The notes under the pieces are model-generated. The model did no database searches and was not told the DNA's origin. It worked only from the letters and a program-made list of their open reading frames with translations. A stretch of DNA of 64,000 bases. Origin: an uncultured Tropicimonas sp. Its GTDB lineage: Bacteria > Pseudomonadota > Alphaproteobacteria > Rhodobacterales > Rhodobacteraceae. Shown one piece after another: positions 34,790-43,209 of the stretch. The position numbers and the translations under genes are program-made. How positions within the stretch are numbered: the stretch's first letter is position 1; each line of letters opens with the position of its first letter. Where the stretch lies: positions 62,001 through 126,000 of the forward strand of contig CANMIP010000002.1 of assembly GCA_947497945.1 (NCBI GenBank). Direction: 5' to 3'.

Positions 34790-35556
34790 ATGAAGCCGTC
34801 CCCTTTCACCGCCTTGGCTCTGCTTGCGATATGCGGGCAAGCCGCGGTTGCACAGGAGAATGCAAATCCCGGGATGGCCGATGATGATGGGCCTACGAGT
34901 TCAAGATCTACGGTTGGGGCACCGCCCTCAGCGGAGAGGCCGCAAGCGAGAGCTTCGAGATCGGCTTCGACAGGTTGCTGGAGAATTTGAACCTTGCCCT
35001 CATGGGCGGGGTCGTGGCAACGCGCGGCGACTGGGGCTGGTTTGTCGAGGGCAGTTACGCCGGTCTCGGCGGCGAGGATTCCATCAACATTTCGGTCTTT
35101 CCGGGCGCACCGGCGGGCGGCGCCGATATCGACATGGAGATCGATGTCGAACAGACCGTCCTGAGCTTCGGCGCCGCCTATCGGCTGATGCAGACCGACG
35201 ATTACAGTCTCTACGGAACGCTCGGCGGTCGCTATCTCGGGATAGAGACCGAGTTGATCGCAGACGGGCCGCTCCAGGCCCGCCGCTTGCGCGAGTACCA
35301 GGACAGTTGGGACCTCACCATCGGCCTGAACGGGCGCGTCCACCTGGACAAGAAATGGTTCGCGCCCTTCACCGTCGACATCGGCGCCGGCGAGTCGAAC
35401 CTGACCTGGCAGGCCTGGGGCGGTGTCGGATACCAGTTCGGCCGCAGCGACCTCGTCTTCGGCTATCGCCACATGGAATGGGACCTCGGCAAGGATGGCC
35501 TCATCTCCGAATACGCCCTCAGCGGCCCGGCGCTGCTGTGGAACCACCGGTTCTGA
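34790..35556 (+). pseudogene. Outer-membrane beta-barrel protein, frameshifted after the signal peptide
   Basis: ATG 34790 with a GGAAGGAAAG site encodes MKPSPFTALALLAICGQAAV and the beginning of the mature protein (PGMADDDG). From about 34890 the coding frame changes: YEFKIYGWGTALSGE, then alternating barrel strands such as WGWFVEGSYAGLGGEDS, and the typical C-terminal aromatic end LLWNHRF at 35554. The total, 767 bases, is not a multiple of three; one missing or two extra bases at about 34887-34893 explain it. The protein would be an eight-stranded-type porin-like barrel of about 250 residues. It precedes the sulfatase by 20 bases and likely formed an operon with it. An assembly error is possible. 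Confidence 0.75.
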
Positions 35557-35576
35557 ACCGGACAAGGGAGAAAGAT

Positions 35577-37928
35577 ATGCGCCTCACGATTTCCGGAGCC
35601 TTTGCGATCTGCACAACCGCCGCCTGCCTCCTCGCCACGCAGGCCGTTGCGGCCCCCGGGATGGACCGCTCCGTCCTCCCCATCGCACCGCCATCCGAGC
35701 CGCAATTTGTCGATCTGGACGTGCGCGACACCGAGAAGCCGGTGCCGTTCAAGGTTGTGCCTCCCGCCGGGGCTCCGAATGTCCTGATCGTTCTGGTGGA
35801 CGATCTCGGCTTTGCCGGCACCTCGGCATTCGGTGGCCCGGTCACGACACCGACATTCGACGCGCTGGCCATGGAAGGCGTCTATTTTACCGATTTCCAC
35901 ACCACGGCCGTCTGCTCTCCCACCCGCGCCGCGATCAAGAGCGGCCGCAACCACCATGTCAACAACATGGGCGGGATCACCGAGAACGCGACCTCCTATC
36001 CGGGCAATACCGGCCAGATCCCCTCCGATGTCGCCCCGATCGCCGAGATCCTGCGGCTGAACGGCTATTCCACCGCGGCCTTCGGCAAGTGGCACGAGAC
36101 GGCGACCTGGGAGACCAGCGTCTCCGGCCCCTTCGACCGCTGGCCGACCCGGCAGGGCTTCGACAAGTTCTACGGCTTCCTCGGCGGCGAGACCAACCAG
36201 TGGGCGCCCTTCCTCTATGACGGAACCGTGCCGGTCGAACTTCCCCGGGACCCGGGCTACCACTTCCTCGAGGACATGACCGACAAGACGATCTCCTGGC
36301 TCAGCTATCAGAAGGCGCTGACGCCGGAGAAACCCTTCTTCCTCTACTACGCGCCCGGCGCCACCCACGCGCCACACCACGTGCCGCAGGACTGGTCCGC
36401 ACGCTGGAAAGGCAAGTTCGACCAGGGCTGGGATGTGCTGCGGGACGAGATCCTCGCTCGCCAGCACGCCGCCGGCATCGTTCCCGGCGAGGCCGGGCTG
36501 GCCGAGAAGCCGTCTGCGATTCCGGACTGGGAGAGCCTGAGCGCCGACGAAAAGGCACTCTTCGCCCGGCAGGTCGAGGTCTTTGCCGGCTATATCGAGA
36601 TGACCGACCACGAGATCGGCCGGGTCGTCGAGGCCATCAAGGCGACGGGCCAGCTCGACAACACGCTGATCTTCCTTGTCTATGGCGATAACGGCACCTC
36701 TGCCGAGGGCGGCCGCAACGGCATGTTCTCCGAGATGACCTATTTCAACGGTGTGCAGGAACAGGTCCCGGACATGCTGGCCAGGATGGACAAATGGGGC
36801 GGCCCGGAGACCTATCCGCACATGGCCGCGGGCTGGGCGGTAGCGTTTGACACCCCCTATAAATGGACCAAACAGGTGGCCTCCGACCATGGCGGCACCA
36901 AGGTCGGCATGGCGGTCCACTGGCCGGCCGGGATCGCCTCGAAAGGCGGGCAGCGCGACCAGTTCCACCATGTGATCGACGTCGCCCCGACCATCCTGGA
37001 GGCCTGCGGCATCCCGGTGCCGAACGCGGTCAACGGTGTCCCGCAAAGACCGATGGACGGCATCAGCATGTTCTATGCTTTCGACGATCCCGAAGCGGAG
37101 GAGCGCCACAAGACCCAGTATTTCGAGATGTTCGGCAACCGTGCGATCTACCACGATGGCTGGTTTGCCCGCACGATCCACAAGGCGCCCTGGGAGGCGG
37201 AACCTCGCCGGGCGCTGCGGGAGGATATCTGGGAGCTCTTCGACACCACGTCCGATTTCAGCCTGACCAAGGACCTGTCGCAACGCCAGCCCGGGAAACT
37301 GGCCGAGATGCAGCAGATCTTCCTGGCCGAGGCCGCCCGCAACAAGGTGCTGCCGATCGACGACCGCACCATCGAACGGTTCGATCCGATCGCCGCCGGT
37401 CGCCCGGATATCATGGGCGGGCGCAGCGCGCTCATGCTTTCGGACGGCATGACGGGCATGACCGAGAACGTGTTTCTCAACATCAAGAACCGCTCCAAGA
37501 CCATCACCGCGGAGGTCACCGTGCCCGAAGATGGCGGCAATGGCGCGATCCTCGTCCAGGGCGGGCGCTTTGGCGGCTGGGGCCTCTATGTCAAGGACGG
37601 CGTGCCGGCCTATGACTACAACTTCCTCGGGCTGGAGCGGTTCACGGTCGAAGGCGCCGAAAGGCTCTCGCCCGGAACGCACAGCATCCGCTTCGAGTTC
37701 GAGTATGACGGCGGCGGGCCCGGCAAGGGCGGCACGGGAACACTCCATGTCGATGGCGCAAAGGTCGGGCAAGCGCGGATCGAGCGCACCCAGCCGATTG
37801 TCTTCTCCGCCGATGAAACGGCGGATGTCGGCATCGACCTCGCCACGCCGGTGGTCGAACGGATCGGCGCGGAAGCCGCCTCGCGCTTCACTGGCACCGT
37901 GCAGAGCGTGACCGTCGAGGTAAGGTAG
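35577..37928 (+). CDS. Arylsulfatase-type sulfatase, exported
   Basis: 783 residues from ATG 35577 with AAGGGAG upstream. Signal peptide MRLTISGAFAICTTAACLLA ends near AVA/AP. VLVDDLGFAG has the metal-binding Asp75-Asp76 pair. The formylglycine motif is CSPTR with Cys113, followed by SGRNHH. YGDNGTSAEGG gives the second metal site. A C-terminal extension of about 150 residues (from GRSALMLSDGMTGMTENV) is beta-rich. The family hydrolyses sulfate esters after conversion of the Cys to formylglycine; a maturase is not in the window. Periplasmic location is likely. Partner of the upstream outer-membrane barrel. Confidence 0.93.
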   Translation: MRLTISGAFAICTTAACLLATQAVAAPGMDRSVLPIAPPSEPQFVDLDVRDTEKPVPFKVVPPAGAPNVLIVLVDDLGFAGTSAFGGPVTTPTFDALAMEGVYFTDFHTTAVCSPTRAAIKSGRNHHVNNMGGITENATSYPGNTGQIPSDVAPIAEILRLNGYSTAAFGKWHETATWETSVSGPFDRWPTRQGFDKFYGFLGGETNQWAPFLYDGTVPVELPRDPGYHFLEDMTDKTISWLSYQKALTPEKPFFLYYAPGATHAPHHVPQDWSARWKGKFDQGWDVLRDEILARQHAAGIVPGEAGLAEKPSAIPDWESLSADEKALFARQVEVFAGYIEMTDHEIGRVVEAIKATGQLDNTLIFLVYGDNGTSAEGGRNGMFSEMTYFNGVQEQVPDMLARMDKWGGPETYPHMAAGWAVAFDTPYKWTKQVASDHGGTKVGMAVHWPAGIASKGGQRDQFHHVIDVAPTILEACGIPVPNAVNGVPQRPMDGISMFYAFDDPEAEERHKTQYFEMFGNRAIYHDGWFARTIHKAPWEAEPRRALREDIWELFDTTSDFSLTKDLSQRQPGKLAEMQQIFLAEAARNKVLPIDDRTIERFDPIAAGRPDIMGGRSALMLSDGMTGMTENVFLNIKNRSKTITAEVTVPEDGGNGAILVQGGRFGGWGLYVKDGVPAYDYNFLGLERFTVEGAERLSPGTHSIRFEFEYDGGGPGKGGTGTLHVDGAKVGQARIERTQPIVFSADETADVGIDLATPVVERIGAEAASRFTGTVQSVTVEVR

Positions 37929-38045
37929 CAGCGGCCGCCGGCGCCCCGGGACACCGGCATCCAGGCCCGCGCCTGCAGCGAGGCGGGCGCGGCACGCGGG
38001 CCGGCAACGCCGCGCAAGCGTTCCGCCTTCCTTCCGAACAGGGTG

Positions 38046-38612
38046 TCAGGCGGGCAATTGTGCAAGCAGCAACGTGGCGGCGGCCCTTTTGGCATCCTCC
38101 GCCGCGTCGAGATTTCCGGTCATCGCCGCGATGACGATGGCCCCCTCCTTCAGCAACATCAATTGCCGCGCCAGCGACGCCGGTTCCGTCGCGCCGGCTT
38201 CGGTGGCCAGACGCGTGGCATAGTCCAGCAGCAGGCGCTTGTGCTCCGCCGACTGGACGTGGATCGGGTCGCCCCTGTCCTGGTATTCCGCGCTGGCCTT
38301 GATGAACATGCAACCGCGGAAACCGTCGGAGCGGAACCACTCGTCCAGGGCGTCGAACATCGCCAGCAGGCGCGCGGGCGGCGCCTCGGCCAGCTCTTCC
38401 ACCCGGCGATAGAACCAGTTGCGGAAATTCTCGTCGCGCAGGCGCAGCACGGCCAGGATCAGGTCTTCCTTGGTCCGGAAATGCTTGTACATCGACGTCT
38501 TGGAGATGCCGGTTTCCTTCACCAGCTTGTCCATCCCGGTCGCGTGAAAGCCGTCCCGGTAGAAGATCTCCAGGGACTTTCGAATCAGTTCATCACGTTT
38601 ATTCGGTCGCAT
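38046..38612 (-). CDS. TetR-family transcriptional regulator
   Basis: 188 residues from ATG 38612 (MRPNKRDELIRKSLEIFYRDGF), with GAGGCGAG upstream. The N-terminal HTH is ATGMDKLVKETGISKTSMYKHFRTKEDL. The C-terminal ligand domain contains RGCMFIKASAEYQDRGDP, usual for regulators of oxidoreductase or hydrolase operons. The frame to 38666 is open but the extra residues include a palindrome rather than protein. It faces the DUF1348-like/PPOX-like/hydrolase operon across about 290 bases with two CGGTAC-containing inverted repeats. It probably represses itself and that operon. Confidence 0.92.
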   Translation of the reverse strand: MRPNKRDELIRKSLEIFYRDGFHATGMDKLVKETGISKTSMYKHFRTKEDLILAVLRLRDENFRNWFYRRVEELAEAPPARLLAMFDALDEWFRSDGFRGCMFIKASAEYQDRGDPIHVQSAEHKRLLLDYATRLATEAGATEPASLARQLMLLKEGAIVIAAMTGNLDAAEDAKRAAATLLLAQLPA

Positions 38613-38626
38613 CTCGCCTCTTGAAT

Positions 38627-38777
38627 GTACCACTCGGTACTTATTTCTCTCTCCCCAGATAGTCAAGATTTCTACTGATTTTTACGGATTTATCGGCAAA
38701 TACGGATATAAAACGCCGCTTCTTCACGGCTCCGTGACAGATCCATCGTTGACTAAACTGACAGATCGGTACAGTTT
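38627..38777. promoter_or_regulatory. Divergent promoter region with two TetR operator candidates
   Basis: Site 1 has arms GTACC (38627-38631) and GGTAC (38636-38640) around ACTC, 15 bases before the TetR start. Site 2 has arms AAACTG (38755-38760) and CAGTTT (38772-38777) around ACAGATCGGTA. Both contain CGGTAC. The interval between them is AT-rich and fits two divergent promoters. Both sites would be bound by the neighbouring TetR protein if the assignment is right. Confidence 0.6.
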
Positions 38778-38900
38778 TGCTTCGCGTTTATGAACAGATC
38801 AGTCAACCCAACACTGGCCGCCCCCCCGAACGGCCAGCGCCCGGCCGGCCGCGCCTCAATGTCCCCCAAGGCCGGCCGGGCCACGATCAAAGGACACCGC

Positions 38901-39363
38901 ATGACCCGCCCACCGCTGCCGCCCTTCACCGAAGAGACCGCGCGCCGGGGTTCGCGCCGCCGAGGATGCCTGGAACAGCCGCGACCCCACGCGCGTGACC
39001 CCGGCCTATACCGAGGACAGCCATTGGCGGAACCGCAGCGATTTCCTCACCGGACATGGCGAGATCTCGGAATTCCTCGCCCGGAAATGGGCCCGCGAGC
39101 TCGACTACCGGCTGATCAAGGGGCTCTGGACCTTTGCCGGGACCCGGATCGCGGTTCGCTTTGCCTATGAGTCGCGCGACGCTGCCGGGCAGTGGTTCCG
39201 TGCCCTTGGCAACGAGAACTGGGAATTCGCGCCCGATGGTCGGATGCGCCGCCGGATCGCCTCGATCAACGACCACCCCATCACCGCCGATGCGCGGCTG
39301 TTTCACTGGCCGCTCGGGCCGCGTCCCGCCGGACATCCCGGCCTCGACGATCTTGACCTTTAG
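38901..39363 (+). pseudogene. DUF1348/SnoaL-like (NTF2-fold) protein, frameshifted near the start
   Basis: ATG 38901, after AAAGGA, encodes [16 protein letters not shown]. The next residues expected for the family, [20 protein letters not shown], are in another frame. The shift lies at about 38940-38948 in CGCGCCGGGG. The remainder ([20 protein letters not shown], then [20 protein letters not shown]) is a complete NTF2-like domain ending at TAG 39363. Total 463 bases. First gene of the operon facing TetR. Function of the family is not established. Mutation or assembly error cannot be distinguished here. Confidence 0.75.
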
Positions 39364-39372
39364 GAGAGCAGA

Positions 39373-40002
39373 ATGGCACGTGCCTTTGCCGAGATCACCT
39401 TCACCGAAGCCGTCCGGGCCGAGCAGGCCCGATTGGGCAGCGCCCGGGGCTATGACCGTTTCCTCTCCGACGCGGCCAGCGGCGGCGACCGGCTTGGCCC
39501 CGAGGAAGCCGCCTTCATCGCGGCGCGCGACGGCGCCTACCAGGCGACGGTCTCGGAAACCGGCTGGCCCTATGTGCAGTTTCGCGGCGGGCCGGTGGGC
39601 TTCCTGCGGGTGCTCGATGCGCAGACCATCGCCTATGCCGACCTGCGCGGGAACCGGCAATACCTGTCGCTCGGCAATCTCGCCGGCAATGACCGGGTGT
39701 CGCTGATCCTGATGGACTACCCCAACCGCCGGCGGCTCAAGATCTGGGGTCGCGCCCGCGTGGTCGAGGCAACGGAGGCGCCGAAGATGGTGGCCGATCT
39801 GCATCCCGAAGGACAGGACATGGCGCCCGAACGCGCCGTGATCCTTCGGGTGAGCGCCTTCGACTGGAACTGCCCCCGCAACATTCCCGTTCGCCTGACG
39901 CTGGACGAGCTGGACCCGCATCTGGCCCCGCTGCGCGACCGTATCGCGGCGCTGGAGGCCGAGAACCGAGCCCTCCGGGAAGGACATCCCGAGCGCGACT
40001 GA
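39373..40002 (+). CDS. Pyridoxamine 5'-phosphate oxidase-family flavin-binding protein
   Basis: 209 residues. AYQATVSETGWPYVQFRGGP is the start of the split-barrel FMN domain, then AYADLRGNRQYLSLGNLAGN and VSLILMDYPNRRRLKIWGRA. The conserved pattern is that of PPOX-like proteins with an extended N terminus. A predicted C-terminal coiled segment (LRDRIAALEAENRAL) is typical. Substrate is unknown; relatives reduce or oxidise with FMN or F420. It lies nine bases after the DUF1348-like gene, with GGAGAG before its ATG, and 44 bases before the chimera gene, in one operon under probable TetR control. Confidence 0.85.
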   Translation: MARAFAEITFTEAVRAEQARLGSARGYDRFLSDAASGGDRLGPEEAAFIAARDGAYQATVSETGWPYVQFRGGPVGFLRVLDAQTIAYADLRGNRQYLSLGNLAGNDRVSLILMDYPNRRRLKIWGRARVVEATEAPKMVADLHPEGQDMAPERAVILRVSAFDWNCPRNIPVRLTLDELDPHLAPLRDRIAALEAENRALREGHPERD

Positions 40003-40046
40003 TCCCCAACAGGCGGGCCAAATCCCGCCACACCAAAGGAAACGCC

Positions 40047-41318
40047 ATGAATACCAACTCTCTCAACACATCCTTCGCGGCCCTTCTCGCCGGCACGCTG
40101 CTCCTGCCGGTCACGCTGCCGGGCGACGCTTTCGCGGCCCAGCCGATGCCCTTCGCCACCAGTTTCGGCCAGATGGAAATCGATGGCCTGAAGATCGCCT
40201 ATCGCGAGGCCGGCAACCCGGCCAACCCGACCGTGCTCCTGCTGCACGGCTTCCCGACCTCCTCGCACATGTTCCGCGAGCTGATCCCGGTGCTGGCCGA
40301 GCGCTACCACGTCATCGCGCCGGATTACCCGGGCTTTGGCGCCTCCGACATGCCGGCGGCCGCCGACTATGCCTACGGTTTCGAGAACGCGGCCGGGGTC
40401 GTGACCCGGCTGCTCGACGCGAAGGGGGTCGACAGCTATTCCGTCTACCTGATGGATTACGGCGCCCCCGTCGGCTACCGGATGTTCGCCAATGACCCCG
40501 AGCGGGTCGATGCCTTCATCATCCAGAACGGCAATGCCTATGAGGAAGGGCTGCGCGAATTCTGGGACCCGATCAAGGCCTATTGGGCGGAGCCGAGTGC
40601 GGAGACTGGCGACGCGCTGCGCGGCTTCCTGACGCTGGAGGCCACGATCTGGCAATTCACCCACGGGGTGAAGGACGCCAGCGCCATCAGCCCGGACAAT
40701 TTCTGGCATGTGCAATACCTGCTGGACCGCCCCGGCAACCAGGAGGTGCAGCTCGAGATGTTCCTCGATTACGGCAGCAATCTCGACGAATACGCCAGGT
40801 GGCAGGCGCTGTTCCGCGAGCACCAGCCGCCGGCGCTGCTGATGTGGGGCGCCAATGACGTGATCTTCCCCGAGGAGGGCGCGCATCCCTACAAGGCGGA
40901 CCTGAAGGATCTCGACCCCGCCCTGCCGCCGGGACTGGCCCATGCCGGCAATGACCACCTGATCCTGCTCCTGCGGGACCGCACGCGGCTGGCGCGGGCC
41001 GGCTACGATCTCGCCGACGGTGCCGCCTTCATGGCACGCAACGGGCTGACCACGATCAGCCTGCTCCAGGCCGACAGCCATCGCCGCTTCCACAGCCGCA
41101 ACGCCTTTGCCATTGGCAGCGTGCTGGAAGACCCCGCAACGGGGGCGGCGGCCGCTGCACTTGGCGGCTACCTGCGCGACTGGGGCTGGCCGCATGGCGG
41201 CGTGATCGAGATCGTTCAGGGCGAAGACATGGGCGCGCCGTCGCTGCTGCGCGCGGAAATCGGCGAAACGCCCGGCGAAGGCATTCGCGTCTCGGGCCGG
41301 ACCCATGAGCTGGGCTGA
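40047..41318 (+). CDS. Chimera: exported alpha/beta hydrolase (truncated) fused to PhzF C-terminal half
   Basis: 423 residues. Signal peptide to about residue 31, then an epoxide-hydrolase-like domain: HGFPTSS (67-73), nucleophile Asp137 in DYGAPVG and Asp271 in GANDVIF. At about residues 285-295 (near 40910) the hydrolase stops before its catalytic His. The sequence then becomes PhzF-family: GNDHLILLLRDRTRLARAGY, LEDPATGAAAAALGGYL and VIEIVQGEDMG, running to the normal PhzF end. The N-terminal half of PhzF, with the catalytic Glu, is missing. This looks like an in-frame deletion that joined two tandem genes. Neither half is expected to be catalytically complete. Confidence 0.82.
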   Translation: MNTNSLNTSFAALLAGTLLLPVTLPGDAFAAQPMPFATSFGQMEIDGLKIAYREAGNPANPTVLLLHGFPTSSHMFRELIPVLAERYHVIAPDYPGFGASDMPAAADYAYGFENAAGVVTRLLDAKGVDSYSVYLMDYGAPVGYRMFANDPERVDAFIIQNGNAYEEGLREFWDPIKAYWAEPSAETGDALRGFLTLEATIWQFTHGVKDASAISPDNFWHVQYLLDRPGNQEVQLEMFLDYGSNLDEYARWQALFREHQPPALLMWGANDVIFPEEGAHPYKADLKDLDPALPPGLAHAGNDHLILLLRDRTRLARAGYDLADGAAFMARNGLTTISLLQADSHRRFHSRNAFAIGSVLEDPATGAAAAALGGYLRDWGWPHGGVIEIVQGEDMGAPSLLRAEIGETPGEGIRVSGRTHELG

Positions 41319-41415
41319 CGGAGTCAGGTCGATCCGGGAGAGGGCCATGCTTCTATCCTCCGGGCAAGGCAAAGACGAACGCGGCCGGCGGGTTTGCAGC
41401 CGACCGCGCGCCGGT

Positions 41416-41895
41416 TCAGAGGTTTTCGACCGGCTCGGACTTGATCCCGGGCCACATCTTCTCGGCATTGGTCAGCGTCTCTTCCGGGTTCTCCAAGTAT
41501 TTCCGGTACACTGCCTCGCTGACGAAGAGATAGAGCTTGCCGCCGACGATATCGGCATAGCGCGGGTCGCCGTCGAGCTTCTTGCCGATGGCCACGGCGA
41601 AGGCGCAGAACCCGCCATATTGCGGCATGTAAGCCTCCGGATCGGCCTCGAACTTCTCCGCACTCATGGCGGAGGCGAAGTAATAGGCCACGCCGTCATG
41701 CACGACCGTATGCTCGGCGCTGCCGCGCGTCACCGCGTTCAGGGTCGAGAGCGCAACGGTGTCGAAGCCATGCACGGCCAGCGGCGCGCCGACCAGGGCC
41801 GGGCCGGTGGAGATATTGTATTCGTCGGCGGCAAAGCCCGGTGCGGCGGCAAGCGTGAGCGCGGCGATGGCAAGGGGAAGGGTCTTGATGAACAT
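41416..41895 (-). CDS. Exported YHS-domain protein
   Basis: 159 residues with a signal peptide (MFIKTLPLAIAALTLAAAPG, cleavage near GFA/AD). VHGFDTVALSTLNAV and GVAYYFASAMSAEKFEADPEAY followed by YGGFCAFAVA form a YHS-type pattern. It has a single Cys in FCAFAV, where metal-binding YHS relatives carry related Cys positions. The tail KYLENPEETLTNAEKMWPGI is common in periplasmic YHS proteins. Function is not established; metal handling is often proposed. It lies behind an exported isochorismatase-fold gene on the same strand and may share its transcript. Confidence 0.85.
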   Translation of the reverse strand: MFIKTLPLAIAALTLAAAPGFAADEYNISTGPALVGAPLAVHGFDTVALSTLNAVTRGSAEHTVVHDGVAYYFASAMSAEKFEADPEAYMPQYGGFCAFAVAIGKKLDGDPRYADIVGGKLYLFVSEAVYRKYLENPEETLTNAEKMWPGIKSEPVENL

Positions 41896-42144
41896 TGGTC
41901 TTTCCTCGGAATGGGGCCGGCGTTCAGTCCGGCGATGGGATCCCGGCGGCGGACGCGCCGTCCGTCCGGGAGTGGGGAGACGCGGGGGCCGGAGCCCGCG
42001 CTGTCGCGTCTGTGGTCTTCTTGTCGTGGGATTGCGGGGGGCCGGCCCCGGCAGCGAAACGCCAGTTTCCGCCGGGGCCGGGAAGATCGGCCGCCGCCCC
42101 TGGAGACCAGGGAACAGACGGTGGCCGAAACCCTGCGCGCGGGC

Positions 42145-42966
42145 CTACATGCCGTAGGCGCTGCGGATCGCGGTCACCGTGTTCGCGGTCGTGTCGACGG
42201 CGCTGGCGATCATGCGGAAATTGGTGAGCGAGGCGGCGTAGCCGTCGTAATGCTCGGTGATGGCGCCGGCGGTCGCGTCGGTCACGATCATCACCTCGAA
42301 GCCCGCCTCGATCAGCCCGCGCATGTGGCTCTCGGTGCACAGGTTGGAGGACATCCCGCCCAGGATCACCTTGTCGATCCCCGCCTTGCGAAGCTGCAAC
42401 ACGAGATCGTTGGTCTCGGGACCATAGACCTTGTGCGGGCTGGTGACGACGGTTTTGCCGTTGTCGATGAAGGGCTTGTACTGCTCCAGCCAATCCGCGC
42501 CGGAACCTTCGAACCCGTTCAGATCAAGCGCGCCGGGGCGGTCGAACATGCCGATATCGTGCATCAGGCGCTCCAGCGTGCCCTCGAAATGCCAGCGGTG
42601 GTCGTGCTCGTAATAGTAATGCGGCGAGACGAAGACCGGCATACCGGTTTCCTCGGCCGCCTCGAAGAGCGCGTGGAGGTTCTCGACCGTCCCGTTCTCG
42701 GTGATGTTCTGGCCAACCACGCCCCAGGTCACGCCCTCCGGCGAGAGGAAATCGTTCTGGGGATCCGTGATGACAATCGCGGTATCCGCGGTGGTGATGT
42801 CGAAGCCGGGCATGGGCAACCCGTCATTCATCGGCCGGCTCTTGGCCGTGGCCACCTGAACCGTGCCATCCTGGGCAAGTGCCGGTGTGTGCCAGGCCGC
42901 GAGGGTCACTGTCGCGGAGGCAAGCATACCGACGACGAAGATGTCGTGAATGCGCGTTTTGGTCAT
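42145..42966 (-). CDS. Exported isochorismatase-family cysteine hydrolase
   Basis: 273 residues. Signal peptide to about residue 31 (AWHTPALA/QD). The catalytic triad of the isochorismatase-like hydrolases is present: Asp68 in ITDPQNDF, Lys179 in PHKVYG and Cys210 in SSNLCTES, the last preceded by GGM. The family includes nicotinamidases, carbamoylases and other amide hydrolases; a true isochorismatase is unlikely in the periplasm. It is divergent from an AraC gene at 43210, its probable regulator, across about 240 bases. Substrate unknown. Confidence 0.9.
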   Translation of the reverse strand: MTKTRIHDIFVVGMLASATVTLAAWHTPALAQDGTVQVATAKSRPMNDGLPMPGFDITTADTAIVITDPQNDFLSPEGVTWGVVGQNITENGTVENLHALFEAAEETGMPVFVSPHYYYEHDHRWHFEGTLERLMHDIGMFDRPGALDLNGFEGSGADWLEQYKPFIDNGKTVVTSPHKVYGPETNDLVLQLRKAGIDKVILGGMSSNLCTESHMRGLIEAGFEVMIVTDATAGAITEHYDGYAASLTNFRMIASAVDTTANTVTAIRSAYGM

Positions 42967-43209
42967 CCTGTTCGTCCTTTCATGCGCCGCGCGTCCGTAT
43001 CCTGCGCGGCTGTCTGGGCTGTCTCGGGAGAGGTTGGCGCCGCCGTCCTTCGCGGCCTCCGCCCCCGGTTCATCGATCTGAACAAGGACAGGTTAGGCGG
43101 CGCGGGCGGCCCGGGTATTGGCCGCAGCTGCCAGAGTTTTAGCCGTGAACGTCAAAAGGGAGGGCACATCCGGCAGCCGTGAACGCGTCGCTGCCCGTGC
43201 CGGAAACAC

